Assembly: GCA_014338405.1 (NCBI GenBank)
Contig: JTDE01000451.1
Span: 155,314-219,313 of the forward strand
DNA: 64,000 nucleotides
From: Paragonimus skrjabini miyazakii
Lineage: Eukaryota; Platyhelminthes; Trematoda; Plagiorchiida; Troglotrematidae
Direction: 5' to 3'
The translations under genes were made by a program, and so were the position numbers. Under the pieces are notes generated by a model, which had not been told where the DNA came from, did no database searches, and saw only the letters and a list, made by a program, of their open reading frames with translations. Shown in pieces: positions 59,301 to 64,000 of the stretch (positions within the stretch are counted from its first letter, which is position 1; each line of letters begins with the position of its first letter).

Positions 59301-59383
59301 TGTTCTTCAAGACGAGTTTTGATGACAGTTCCTCATTTCCAGTCAACAGACCTCGCAGGGGAACTTCCACTGATCCCATAAAT
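2395..59383 (-). CDS. MYOF/DYSF-like: Type I ferlin gene (dysferlin/myoferlin class), partial at both ends, 17 exons placed
   Basis: Ferlins are tail-anchored multi-C2 proteins that drive calcium-dependent vesicle fusion and membrane repair. The exons, read 59.4 kb to 2.4 kb, give C2A end, Gly-rich linker, C2B, FerI, C2C, FerA, FerB, then inner and outer DysF. This is the vertebrate dysferlin/myoferlin order, and the DysF pair marks type I. From 48.7 kb down, splice junctions keep phase and recreate conserved motifs across exon joins, for example KPQDFQ|IRVKVV, AEDLPRM|DSG, VYDW|DRV, DVDG|FLPTFGP and E|PQQSFPDVVIWM. C2C keeps acidic loop residues (LVDPY, YDWD), so calcium binding is plausible; C2B lacks them. 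C2A start, C2D to C2F and the membrane anchor are outside the window. One exon is missing near the N gap. The family call is firm. Orthology to dysferlin versus myoferlin cannot be decided, because the duplication may be vertebrate-specific. Confidence 0.9.
2653..6942. other. Ferlin intron, 4.3 kb
   Basis: It contains a 187-codon plus-strand open frame (2799-3362), the longest in the window, with no family that I recognise, and a GAT microsatellite at 5343-5376. I see no conserved exon or classifiable element in the rest. Confidence 0.6.
5343..5376. repeat. (ATG)n microsatellite
   Basis: About 34 bases of ATG/GAT repeat. The poly-Asp or poly-Met readings across it are artefacts of the repeat. 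Confidence 0.95.
6943..7332 (-). CDS. MYOF/DYSF-like: Ferlin exon: inner DysF domain
   Basis: 130 codons in phase 0 begin DAGKSSFIEELYYNEARTPT and include TTSWVPTETPYTDPQGDPRD, PEGWAWEGEWTVDLKR, DEEGFEYAT, ATEKLHHMFRRKRLIRKR. The stacked Trp and Arg residues that hold the DysF fold are present. Family counterparts are DAGHxxFxEEV, WVPTEKPYTD, GWxWEDxW, GWEY and HRRRRLVRKR. Acceptor is ccactttcag and donor is gttagt. The tail after RKRV is lineage-specific and forms the link back to the outer domain. Confidence 0.96.
7565..7747 (-). CDS. MYOF/DYSF-like: Ferlin exon: start of outer DysF
   Basis: 61 codons in phase 0 begin YENQACIAKRWLTTRPP, contain WSDSTGKIEMKKESF and PPPGWKWDGDWFVNLEKS, and end LYKE. 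They match vertebrate YENQ...FSDVTGKIKL and PxGWxWxGxW-V--E, the N-terminal part of the outer dysferlin domain. Acceptor is tatttttag and donor is gtaagt. A 232-base intron separates it from the next exon. Confidence 0.95.
8851..8904. repeat. Perfect 21-bp inverted repeat with 12-base loop
   Basis: Left arm 8851-8871 and right arm 8884-8904 are exact reverse complements (left arm starts gcctctgccgtagacaggag). The loop is ctcgccatgaca. The arms are GC-rich against AT-rich flanks (TTATTAATTATTATTAATTA just before). The stem is stable enough to form a precursor-like hairpin or mark an element terminus. Confidence 0.9.
9386..9503 (+). repeat. Degenerate element end with hammerhead-like core, Penelope-like
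   Basis: At 9386-9420 the order is cgcttgacaaagg, a short ctct/agag stem, then gtcgaaacg. This resembles the decayed hammerhead ribozyme found at ends of Penelope-like elements (CTGATGA, stem II, CGAAAC). The downstream part (9443-9503) recurs at 22573-22623 with tgttgtggctt and taatgagcat, showing it belongs to a dispersed repeat. The CTGATGA core is not intact. Confidence 0.4.
11362..11823 (-). pseudogene. Beta-tubulin pseudogene, 5' fragment (codons 1-154)
   Basis: 154 codons align without gaps to the start of beta-tubulin: [97 protein letters not shown]. The start codon is TTG instead of ATG, and the nucleotide-binding GGGTGSG signature has become GDETGSG. Similarity stops after TLLISK, just before the conserved REEYPDR. 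The rest of the gene is not found nearby. It lies in a ferlin intron on the same strand. An intact frame of this length without tubulin introns suggests a fairly recent retrocopy or a copied exon. Loss of the 3' part rather than the 5' part is unusual for a processed copy. Confidence 0.88.
11877..11918 (+). repeat. Second copy of the taccttttggtcaggctc repeat with ATG tail
   Basis: This matches 145-196 with one or two changes before a shorter ATG run. It ends the block just upstream of the tubulin fragment, in opposite orientation. Confidence 0.55.
12435..12534. other. Scaffold gap, 100 N
   Basis: Exactly 100 ambiguous bases, the usual placeholder for a gap of unknown size. The open frame running through it is not evidence of a gene. 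Confidence 0.98.
12905..12960 (+). repeat. Direct repeat, left copy
   Basis: It shares atgctcaggttaa, ttatatattttg and agtcactagacgat with 14045-14098, in the same orientation about 1.14 kb away. Together the two copies bracket the inverted SINE dimer at 13597-13957. Confidence 0.8.
13597..13957. repeat. Inverted tRNA-SINE dimer A
   Basis: Minus-oriented arm at about 13597-13790, plus-oriented arm at 13805-13957. The B-box-like gggactttaatccc (read as its complement) lies in the left arm and ggagttcaaatcgc in the right. The right arm ends in the family tail gcaagtgatgttt. The right arm lacks the 5' third of the unit. Confidence 0.65.
14045..14098 (+). repeat. Direct repeat, right copy
   Basis: Partner of 12905-12960, differing at scattered single bases. 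It could be a duplicated element end or the boundary repeats of a composite insertion. Confidence 0.8.
16012..16164 (-). CDS. MYOF/DYSF-like: Ferlin exon: FerB domain, first part
   Basis: 51 codons in phase 0 begin PQQSFPDVVIWMLSGGQRKA, followed by YYRIPAHMVLYSSNP, CGVPQTLNFK. Vertebrate FerB reads SMPDIIIWM..GEKRLAYARIPAHQVLYS...CGK.QTIFLK. Acceptor is ctttatgcag and donor is gtaact. Its natural continuation, roughly 45 residues ending near VFAE, is absent from the following 8.3 kb. Confidence 0.95.
16165..19260. other. Ferlin intron, 3.1 kb
   Basis: Only short open frames without recognisable products. I see no repeat that I can classify. Confidence 0.5.
19261..19456 (-). CDS. MYOF/DYSF-like: Ferlin exon: FerA, helical end
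   Basis: The exon reads QSLPVWEPENNPPNEMDTHL, then a charged helix (KELRERQLKELHDQAVEA) and ends DYQAMMKQLSIE. Joined to the next exon it gives E|PQQSFPDVVIWML, which mirrors vertebrate EEPQNSxPDxxIWM and fixes the 3' boundary. The donor gttgtt is weak, but no better one keeps the frame. Acceptor is gttttcag. Confidence 0.88.
19501..19838. repeat. Inverted tRNA-SINE dimer B, clear terminal inverted repeats
   Basis: Arms 19501-19568 and 19771-19838 are near-perfect reverse complements over 68 bases (about six mismatches), starting tcaagttgaacatcac. The left arm continues inward to about 19740 as a full minus-oriented SINE with B-box-like ggagttctagtcccgg and A-box-like tggagcagtggtaaac. The right arm is only the 3' part of the unit. 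The inner spacer caaccactttcgcttgtgag is also present in dimer E. Confidence 0.8.
20894..21000 (-). CDS. MYOF/DYSF-like: Ferlin exon: FerA helix
   Basis: The exon reads SINMAKIRMAVAAKAEQEHQ, then AQVAIAAIDEFILDC, with AG left over; the next exon starts with C, giving Ser. This is an Ala/Gln-rich amphipathic helix, as expected in FerA, though sequence identity in this part of the family is low. Phase agreement on both sides is the main support. Confidence 0.85.
21340..21830 (+). pseudogene. Tc1/mariner-type transposase remnant (C-terminal part)
   Basis: The best part reads ASEQDILSTTRSPHISPTKY, then LWDKLKRKM, and after two in-frame stops NSLSQERVGAVISLKDDLKV. Tc1 transposases end with SPDLNPIExLWDxLKRR and, some 30 residues on, W-x-x-IPQExxxxLIxSMxxRxxxVI, so both blocks are present at the right spacing. 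The third catalytic acidic residue of the DDE/DDD triad would be the E of NPIE and is replaced (SPTKY). Upstream frames are broken, and no terminal repeats were identified. It is a dead fragment in antisense orientation to ferlin. Confidence 0.65.
21918..22519. repeat. Inverted tRNA-SINE dimer C, degraded
   Basis: The left, minus-oriented part carries ccagcctctttcaaaaagg, gtcgagttccg and cgtcagtagtgcatatcc. The right, plus-oriented part carries gcggaactcgagtgc, cttctttacaaaagaag and aactgtgagtaacgttcaa. Both are recognisable family segments. The middle, about 22080-22390, is not part of the family. Confidence 0.55.
22573..22623 (+). repeat. Second copy of the 9443-9503 element end
   Basis: It shares ggttt, tgttgtggctt and taatgagcatcagc with the fragment at 9.4 kb and lacks 9 bases in the middle. 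Confidence 0.6.
22814..23119 (-). CDS. MYOF/DYSF-like: Ferlin exon: conserved region between C2C and FerA
   Basis: 102 codons, phase 0 at both ends, begin KLLRRRKYRLHAAFISATQI and include IEFEVSIGNYGNKLDDS, CASTTPPSNPVYDGR, YLPWGDEKP, WEDISYRLNAINMFKKIADK. Each has a close vertebrate counterpart (FEVSIGNYGNKFD, ASTTQYS, YYLPWG, YWEDISHR). The helical end begins the FerA four-helix bundle, a membrane-associating module. Acceptor is aaatttcag and donor is gtgaga. Confidence 0.96.
23120..27048. other. Ferlin intron, 3.9 kb
   Basis: Overlapping open frames on both strands at 25357-25666 and 24410-24710 give no recognisable product. A gaaacg motif like that of the element end at 9.4 kb occurs at 25303-25312. 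Nothing else could be classified. Confidence 0.5.
27049..27266 (-). CDS. MYOF/DYSF-like: Ferlin exon: conserved GFLPTFGP segment after C2C
   Basis: The exon reads FLPTFGPCFINLYGSPREYG, then NLGKAEGAAYRGRVLVEL and ending ADKVAQVQ. GP-C-x-N-L-YGSPRE and YRGR-x-L-x-E-L are among the most conserved ferlin stretches. Acceptor is cacttttacag and donor is gtaagc. The first two bases complete the Gly codon begun in the preceding exon. Confidence 0.95.
27267..32073. other. Ferlin intron, 4.8 kb
   Basis: Open frames on both strands at 27709-27958 have no recognised product. A short TA repeat lies at 31642-31658. No exon or classified repeat was seen. Confidence 0.5.
32074..32156 (-). CDS. MYOF/DYSF-like: Ferlin exon: end of C2C
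   Basis: The exon reads DRVGDNDPVATGQIFLSHIS then AFRSDVD, with one base at each side shared with neighbouring exons. It corresponds to the C2C end after YDWDR (vertebrate DRLTKNDVVGTTYLHLSKIA). The last base plus GA of the next exon gives the Gly of GFLPTFGP. Acceptor is catataacag and donor is gttagt. Confidence 0.88.
32157..34296. other. Ferlin intron, 2.1 kb, with an unexplained open frame
   Basis: It holds the unassigned minus-strand frame at 33019-33320 and a second broken one at 33675-33971. The flanking ferlin exons join perfectly without either. Confidence 0.55.
33019..33320 (-). other. Unassigned exon-like open frame, minus strand
   Basis: After a good acceptor (ccctcattacag) the frame reads GLNYGFVYHGNALSHRLAAA, MDFLIDFKGSLAEYSSYLPD, then ENQILQAKRFEMRIAAI. 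Composition looks like real protein, but I recognise no family. It cannot be a constitutive ferlin exon: the neighbours recreate YDW|DRV only when joined directly, and inserting this block brings a stop. It may be the relic of a transposable element, an exon of a nested gene or a retrocopy. The frame at 33675-33971 on the same strand may belong to the same relic. Confidence 0.35.
34297..34340 (-). CDS. MYOF/DYSF-like: Ferlin micro-exon: C2C, calcium loop 3 side
   Basis: 44 bases from acceptor tattttccag to donor gtaagt read FPSMCEKLKFTVYD plus TG of a Trp codon. The next exon begins with G, restoring YDWDR, the Asp-x-Asp type motif of C2C. This matches family FPSVCEKIKLTIYDWDR almost residue for residue. 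It is followed upstream by a 5.2 kb intron. Confidence 0.92.
34704..35390. repeat. Foldback element with about 165-190 bp inverted arms
   Basis: The left arm 34704-34867 and right arm 35200-35390 are reverse complements over nearly their whole length. Shared blocks are ttgaataaggcaatgaga, ctccggagtaacagttcg, acatggacatgtaactaatt, ttagacagacagacacggaa and ttggggatg. The right arm has two extra short blocks of about 15 bases. The 332-bp centre has no open frame of note. Its arms do not resemble the SINE dimers. It could be a non-autonomous DNA element, a Foldback-type element or an inverted pair of one repeat. Confidence 0.85.
37270..37874. repeat. Inverted tRNA-SINE dimer D, degraded
   Basis: The left end reads agttgatcgcagattttgta, equivalent to the family tail, and continues with gtgagtttcgctctgg. 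The right arm carries B-box-like cagtttgaaatccc near 37740 and ends gtaagtgatgttt. Divergence is the highest of the five copies. Confidence 0.5.
37966..38002. repeat. TA-rich palindromic microsatellite
   Basis: Alternating gtatat and (ta)n that reads almost the same on both strands. Confidence 0.85.
39499..39567 (-). CDS. MYOF/DYSF-like: Ferlin exon: C2C middle
   Basis: 23 codons between cgtttctag and gtaaga read MRTSTKYANDHPEWNEEIVL then NLQ. NxxPEWNxxxxLNLQ is the C2 signature that precedes the third strand pair in ferlin C2C. It is phase 0 at both ends and joins FAGKK upstream and FPSMCEK downstream. Confidence 0.9.
39568..40588. other. Ferlin intron, 1.0 kb
   Basis: No exon or repeat recognised. 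Confidence 0.5.
40589..40674 (-). CDS. MYOF/DYSF-like: Ferlin exon: start of C2C
   Basis: The exon reads DSGASDVFSKKDKALVDPYV then EVSFAGKK, from acceptor ttttttctag to donor gtacga. LVDPYVEVSFAGKK matches the first calcium loop and following strand of ferlin C2C (LVDPFVEVSFAGKK in vertebrates). The loop Asp is present. Phase 0 at the 3' side. Confidence 0.93.
40912..40994 (-). CDS. MYOF/DYSF-like: Ferlin exon: FerI domain
   Basis: The exon reads NLLRPAGVQLRPAVFRLRI then YMAEDLPR, and its last base opens the Met codon completed by the next exon. This matches the ferlin FerI core (NLLLPAG...LRxxxFxLKIYRAEDxPQM), the conserved block just before C2C. Acceptor is ctactggtag and donor is gtaagt. 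The length is 83 bases, and phases fit both neighbours. Confidence 0.9.
40995..41038 (-). other. 44-base intron
   Basis: The intron starts gtaagt and ends tag, with a branch-point-like ctaac about 14 bases before the acceptor. Removing it joins ...DDDIEA and NLLRPAGVQL in frame. Very short introns beside very long ones are typical of several flatworm genes. Confidence 0.82.
41039..41079 (-). CDS. MYOF/DYSF-like: Ferlin micro-exon: acidic spacer before FerI
   Basis: A 41-base exon between acceptor ttcacacag and donor gtaagt reads SMKVDSGEDDDIE plus two bases of an alanine codon. It joins GDDAP of the C2B exon to ANLLRPAG of the next exon. Vertebrate ferlins have the same arrangement of an acidic run before NLLLPAG. 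The exon is too short to find by open frame alone; phase and family order are the support. Confidence 0.82.
41080..42439. other. Ferlin intron, 1.4 kb
   Basis: A 104-codon plus-strand open frame (41325-41639) gives no recognisable product. No repeat could be classified. Confidence 0.5.
42440..42832 (-). CDS. MYOF/DYSF-like: Ferlin exon: complete C2B domain
   Basis: 131 codons in phase 0 on both sides, from acceptor gtaacaacag to donor gtgagt. It begins IRVKVVEARQLYGSNIPPVC and contains SPFWNETFFFNFHES, ALIGSFRFDL, KWLLLCDPDDP and GYLKVSVVILGPGDDAP, all in family order for C2B. The two loop positions that carry aspartates in calcium-binding C2 domains read PPVCKVV and VYHSKKMRKD here, without an Asp pair. 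This C2B is therefore probably calcium-independent, as in other type I ferlins. It is one of the two longest coding exons in the window. Confidence 0.95.
44166..44690. repeat. Inverted tRNA-SINE dimer E, most complete copy
   Basis: Two roughly 230-base units are arranged head to head. The left unit (minus, 44166 to about 44395) and right unit (plus, about 44452-44690) share, in order, ttcacatatgatgactcagt-like 5' sequence, an A-box-like tggcgcagtggtcaacac segment, a B-box-like agttctaatcccggtcgtg segment, a body, gccgactgaaaagtctatgg-like sequence and a gtgagtgatgtt tail. The spacer contains tcgcttgtgagtaatg, as in dimer B. Pol III boxes with a tRNA-like head make this a tRNA-derived SINE. 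Intronic transcription would fold it into a long imperfect hairpin. Confidence 0.82.
47061..47150 (+). repeat. tRNA-like repeat, not a functional tRNA
   Basis: It shows a D-arm-like gtagctcagctgg and a perfect T-arm (gctgg, ttcgaat, ccagc), which correspond to pol III A and B boxes. The acceptor ends do not pair, and the middle is too long for a clean anticodon arm. It is probably a tRNA-derived SINE head of a family different from the inverted dimers. Confidence 0.6.
48548..48744 (-). CDS. MYOF/DYSF-like: Ferlin exon: glycine-rich C2A-C2B linker
   Basis: Acceptor tgtag, two leading bases, then GITVNQTDDG followed by about 40 residues dominated by Gly, Ala, Thr and Asp (GSGGGAGGSGEGG at its start). 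It closes with REPYSTKPQDFQ before donor gtacgt. Vertebrate ferlins have a poorly conserved, low-complexity linker here that ends in KPQDFQIRVRV; the last two residues of that motif come from the next exon. The linker is expected to be disordered and flexible. The plus-strand reading of this block (proline-rich) is only its shadow. Confidence 0.88.
50180..53020 (-). mobile_element. Decayed RTE-type LINE (endonuclease plus reverse transcriptase)
   Basis: Several minus-strand frames, shifted against each other, give in order the expected blocks of a trematode RTE-like polyprotein. Endonuclease: an N-terminal block near 52.95 kb, LLDYSQVDNCICTIRF near 52.69 kb, DEVYQQLSHFLCIMRRT near 52.46 kb, WAQIDRIV near 52.2 kb. 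Reverse transcriptase: KFPKRHIVPGSDELS near 51.5 kb, EPAGFHPGRGYFDHTFT near 51.23 kb, FAPFKYKALLKNWW near 50.76 kb, CETWP near 50.52 kb. C-terminal: NDEVRRRVLN near 50.4 kb. RTE elements encode one protein that nicks and reverse-transcribes at the target. Here the endonuclease WxQIDHI motif has R for H, stops and frameshifts are frequent, and no YADD/FADD box was found. It is dead, nearly full length and in the same orientation as the host gene. Confidence 0.82.
54099..54119. repeat. (AT)n microsatellite
   Basis: About ten AT units lie just downstream of the candidate exon at 54.4 kb. Confidence 0.85.
54389..54556 (-). CDS. Candidate unassigned exon between C2A and linker exons
   Basis: A 56-codon open block is bounded by a good acceptor (tgctgtttcag) and a strong donor (GGT^gtaagt). 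It contains two CP pairs (QLCPNHQQ and VLCPKDNS) and no domain that I recognise. It starts in the phase left by the C2A exon (if that exon ends at 59281), but its strong donor leaves phase 0, whereas the linker exon needs one base. Using the overlapping donor G^gtgtaa restores the frame. It could be a flatworm-specific ferlin exon, an exon of a nested gene or a chance block. Transcript evidence would settle it. Confidence 0.3.
59281..59383 (-). CDS. MYOF/DYSF-like: Ferlin exon: C-terminal half of C2A
   Basis: After acceptor tttccgtacag the frame (one leading base) reads FMGSVEVPLRGLLTGNEEL, then KNKKGHDTL. This matches the ferlin C2A stretch after the third loop (family form: F-x-G-x-x-x-V-x-L-x-x-L, then KGxDTG). 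The end given here uses the donor CTG^gtaaat. The frame stays open past it through NTVFLRLSQP, which resembles the last C2A beta strand, so the exon may really extend to about 59240 with a weaker donor. The first C2A exon was not found and is probably upstream of the window. Confidence 0.75.
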
Positions 59384-62300
59384 CTGTACGGAAATATTGG
59401 AGTTTTAAATGCATGACTATTTATAAAACAATGAATGAGTATAGTTTGTATCAAATCACTCTAGAAATGCGAATCGCCAATTCAAGATTAACAAGAACTG
59501 GCTATGCTGAAAGTCAAGTGACCAGATGATCTCATCGTTCTTCCAAGGTCGGTAAATCGATCTCCTAATGCATACTGAGTGAAATGTTCACATAAGCCTT
59601 TGAATCAAAATGCGTTTAAATATTTCTACAGTGAGGCAGTCATGAGTACTGTACAGTAGGCTTGTGTCTTTGGTCTTCGAACTCACGTGGGGACGCATTG
59701 TTTATCCACTTTACCTTTGTCAAAGTGCACTTGCTTCAACTTGGTTTAAGGATTCTTTCGCCTCAGAGGTATAAAATTATTTTTTATCGTGCTTACTTAA
59801 CTAATAAATTATTCGTCGGTTTATTCCAGTTAATAGCCGCTTTACTTCAGAGTTACGCTTTAAATAAGTTTTACGTATAGTAATCTTAATAATAGGTAAA
59901 ACTCAACTGAATAAGTTATCAGTTATATAAAACACATCTGAAGTCTTAAAAATCCGAAACGTCGGGGAGAAAATTGCGGTTAAGATTGACGCATGGACAG
60001 AATATTTATAGCTGTCAACAGCAGACTTTGAGTTGAATCCATCTAGTAGAATCAGTCGTACACCACCACTGAGTTAGTCATCGGGATTGTTGACTAAGTT
60101 AAACAAAAACGCAGAGGCTCAGTAAAATTGTGGGAAATTTAGTCACTGGTAGAGGGTGTGGTTGGTTTGTCAATTGATTTCCCCGGGTATGTTGATTACA
60201 GTGACACACTGGAAACTCGAACCGCGACCATATCGTCTGATCTCTTTAATTTCCACTAGTTTGAGACGTATATACACCAAAGCTCGGACCTCGTCCAATT
60301 TGCATGATTGACCGTTGGACACACACTTGCAGTTAAGTCCCAGCTTGTCAATTAAAACAACCCCAGTAGTCAGTAATAGTTACTGTGTTCAAAACCAGTT
60401 GCTTTGATGGTTGGTGATTGTATAGCAGAAAAGTACTCAAACCAAGTAGCCAACAATAGCCTAGAAAAGATTTCAACATTTTGAAAAAAGTTAGCATAAC
60501 TACATGCTCTGTTTACTTCCAAGAAGGAATCCTTGATGTACTAGAAAGACGAAATAATCTCCAACATTTCAAACTTCATTAGTATGATAAGGAGTAATTG
60601 CTACTAGCAACCAACAGAGACACGAATGATGCATCAAGTTTGAAATTGTCCACGCTATTATTACAACATTTTTGGACGTAAGTGATGGTTAGTTGGGGTG
60701 ACTAAGAATTGCTTTACTTAGTTGAAAACTAAATTGTTTACTATGAATATTTTTGATCGACTTCGATGTGCGGTATAAAACTGAATTGACCCAAAACAAT
60801 AAAAGGTACTTTGAAGAGTATTGGTTGTTATAATCCCAAAACTTCGGATGTTGAAAACAAGCTGAAAGCAGGGTTTGTTAAGTTTTCTGCTTACTTTTAA
60901 ATTTACCTGAGTCCTAACCCGGGGAATTAATTTGTCGCCGAATAGTTTTTGTGATATGCCACATTACTCAAGAATTGGACAACCCGATTTTAATATGAAC
61001 ATTGGGTTTACCAATTTGACAATCGGTTGCTAACAGACTAACACTTATCTAATGAAACGGAAATGAGAAACAGTTTGTCAAAATCACAGCGTGTGACGGG
61101 CGATCAGATAATTTCTGAAAGTATGTAACACAGTCTTGTTAATTCATTACGAAATAAATTTCGAACGTCGCAGTGACAGTCGCACACAAACGTGTCAATG
61201 TTGTCATGTCGTTATGATAACGTCCTTGGGTGTGAAAATTATGAACATTGCTGGATGATTCCGTAAGCACCTGTCCTCGATGTTAGTCCAACTACGACTA
61301 AAAAGCACTGTGCCTTTTATACGTGCACTGGGATTGCCTTAACGTACTATTACACTAGACATGACGGTTCTTTGTTTTCCTGCAATCCCGTAACTTTGTT
61401 ATATGAAAGGGTGTTTCGAACATCTTTCGGACATTTTTAACTTGAAGACTTGAGATTTGATGTATTACATGAAATCTCTCGATATAGGAGAAAAAGACAA
61501 CGGTGTGTTTGAACGTTGCTGGCAAGAGCGCTTGGTCAGTCATAAGGAAGGCTGATTATTCACACAAATTCAATTATTTGGGATAAGAGCTAAAATAACA
61601 TTTCGCACACTGTATTCGACCTGCAAGTTTTAGAATTGCGAAACTTGTTATGTTTCATCTGTTGTGACCTTCGGAAAAGTAGGATATCGCAAAGATTGTT
61701 CTTTAATTTCTTGTTCAGGATGTCCGTCAGAATTTTATTGAGCAATTATAACTCCAGTCGCAAGACGTCCTCATTGCTAAGGTCAACTACACACAGCATT
61801 AGTAAAAGTTTATGTATACCTACAATACATAGTGTCCGAGATATCTGTATCCTATTTCAAAACTTGTGTGCTGTAACTTTTAAAAGCTCACCGGCCTCAG
61901 TTAATAAACTCAATTGTTCCAAGGCGAATTATCTCCAACATTCCAAAGTCGTGTGTGGACATCATCCGGGAGACTTTTACAAAATCCGCAAAAATATCCA
62001 TCCGTCAATTACATAACTGTATAAACGCATGGGCTATTGTTCTACTAGTGGAGAAACACTCTGGAGTTAGGTGTAGCATCTTACATTTAAGTGATACACG
62101 CTGTATAAGGTTACAAGAAACAAGTGGTCCTTAATTCAAAACTTGTTTAGCTGCTACGAATGAACATCCCGACGTAAAAAGAGGACAGCCAAGAACTGAC
62201 GACTTCTGCTTCTGTTCTAGTGAATAATCACGTTTGTGATTGTTTTCTAATTATTGCTTCACTTGACGTACCGTTTTGTAGTATAGGATTGAAGGGTAGA

Positions 62301-64000
62301 AAATTGTGAAGTTAAGGCTAATACATCTGGTTAGGTTCAATGGCAATGAAAACATTAAAACTGTTTTCTTAAGTACTGTTTCACAGTGATACGCCTTCTC
62401 TACGGATCTCATGTTGCGTTATGTTAGAGATTTGACGACATGAAACCATCTGCTGTTCACATACATGCTGAAGTTGGTTCGGTGTTTTGCAAGCATCGTA
62501 TTTCGTCTTGTAGACTTTGTGATCTTGTAAAAAAACGTGTTCTATTTACAGGCTTAAAATGGTATTTGCAAACTAGCTAAGTATTCCAGATGAGTAACTT
62601 ATACCATGACTTCATTAAGACCTGACAGCAAAACTCCCAAAGTATACGAAGGTTAAAGCGTTGCATAAATTCCTCGTCTAAAGAAAAGCCAGAATATATT
62701 CTTTCTGGTTTCCGGGTTTCAGACTTTTCTGAAACAAGGGCTCTCACAAATACCTATTTGTAGGTACCATTGGATGCGTCCACCAGTAAGCTAAATGTTG
62801 TACCATTTTTCTATTTAGCTGCGGTTCTGTTTACTGTTGATAATCTTTCGTATTTCAAACATGTGATTTCGTTCAGTGCACACATCTCTCACTTGCGGCC
62901 GTAGATCCATCTACTCATTTCTGTTGTACAGCTTTCATTGGTTTGTATTCAACCGACTCACTCCTTGAATAGACGGCCTAGATCTGTGCTAACCCGTGTT
63001 GAAGTCATGACTTGTCATTACGGATGGCAGTAAATTTGTTCGCGCTCGGCCGGTAGGTTAAACGCTTCGGAAAACCCACATTTAGATCACTGTGGTCCGT
63101 TTATTGAAAAATACTTGATAAGTATAATCACTGACTGATATCCGCGTTGGCCAATAGTCGATGGTACGTCAACTACTGATGTTATCTTTACTACTCAGAC
63201 TCTGGTACAGAGTTAGTCGCGAACGTGTACCACAAGTGTCGGAGTCACTCTGCTGTCCAAAAAGGCTTCACTTAGCTCAAAGAACTAGCATGCCAACACC
63301 TAAGGTCAGAAAGATAATTAAAAGTCAAATGGTTTTGCTGAATTTTTGTCCGCACACTAAAAACGTTACAGTTTCTCGGAATGTATCAACTTTTGTCGTG
63401 GTTCTACTACGCTAAGGGAATGCCGAAAACAATGCTACCTAAAGATACTCAGCTAAGCTGATGAAGACTTGAACACTTCAAATAAAACTTCGACCGAAGA
63501 AACTTATCAAAGTGTCAACAATCTACGTTTGTTTAATGGAACATTGTTTAGCCCCATGAGTGAAAGAATGAGGCACACTGCTAAGCCAGATGCCGAAACA
63601 GCCCATAAATGTGATGTAATGTGCCCTACTCCATTCTTGAAATACTCAGTGGATCGGTTGTTCCTCATGATATTACACAGCAGGCTGTTGCGAACGGATT
63701 AAGATTTCGAGGAGCAGATCTGATTAAATGGCCAGTTATCAAAGAATAATAGAAAGATTCAACCTTCTTTAGGCTGTAGTGGATATAATGTTTGCACACA
63801 AACATGTTGTCACTTCTAAGCCGCTGTGATGGTGTATCCGACCTTGAGGCACGCTTTGAAGATTTATTATTGCTCTACTACCTCCGTGTCCTTGATGTGA
63901 GTCTGAATCTGGAATTAACGCATGTGGTTAATGATTAAATTTGAACGATACTACATTACAATCAGGATGCTCATAAAACTACGTTGATGACGTGCATAAA
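59384..64000. other. Ferlin intron or upstream sequence, 4.6 kb
   Basis: The first C2A exon was searched for (NPVWNE-like and VKD-like blocks on the minus strand) and not seen. A tccgaaacgtcgggg motif at 59953-59967 resembles Penelope-like element ends. A 126-codon plus-strand frame at 61636-62016 has no recognised product. No promoter is claimed. Confidence 0.5.

Overview
The window comes from a eukaryotic, intron-rich nuclear genome, most likely a parasitic flatworm and probably a digenean trematode. The evidence is one multi-exon gene stretched over at least 57 kb, one intron of only 44 bases in the same gene, an eroded RTE-type LINE, a Tc1-like transposase remnant, tRNA-derived short repeats and a 100-N scaffold gap. 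The phylum assignment is an inference from gene structure and repeat types; nothing here names a species.

The one real gene I recognise is a type I ferlin (dysferlin/myoferlin class) on the minus strand. Its 5' end lies beyond base 64000 and its 3' end beyond base 1. I could place 17 coding exons, about 2.9 kb or 970 codons. In protein order they encode the second half of C2A (59.3 kb), a glycine-rich C2A-C2B linker (48.6 kb), C2B (42.6 kb), FerI (41.0 kb), C2C (40.6 to 32.1 kb), the post-C2C conserved region (27.2 and 23.0 kb), FerA (21.0 and 19.3 kb), FerB (16.1 kb) and the nested DysF domains (7.7, 7.1 and 2.5 kb). From the linker exon down, splice sites and codon phases agree at every join but one. 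The exon expected between FerB and DysF is missing from an 8.3 kb intron that also contains the N gap.

The rest is intron. It holds a decayed RTE LINE (50.2-53.0 kb, minus), a Tc1-like transposase end (21.3-21.8 kb, plus), a 5' fragment of a beta-tubulin pseudogene (11.4-11.8 kb, minus), five head-to-head inverted tRNA-SINE dimers (13.6, 19.5, 21.9, 37.3 and 44.2 kb), a separate 690-bp foldback element (34.7-35.4 kb), a perfect 21-bp hairpin (8.85 kb), fragments resembling Penelope-type element ends, and microsatellites.

No rRNA, functional tRNA, CRISPR or prokaryotic feature is present. The most notable pattern is the recurring inverted SINE dimer family: every copy lies in a ferlin intron and would fold into a long hairpin in the pre-mRNA. 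The working picture is one membrane-repair or vesicle-fusion gene whose introns have filled with self-complementary and retroposed DNA.
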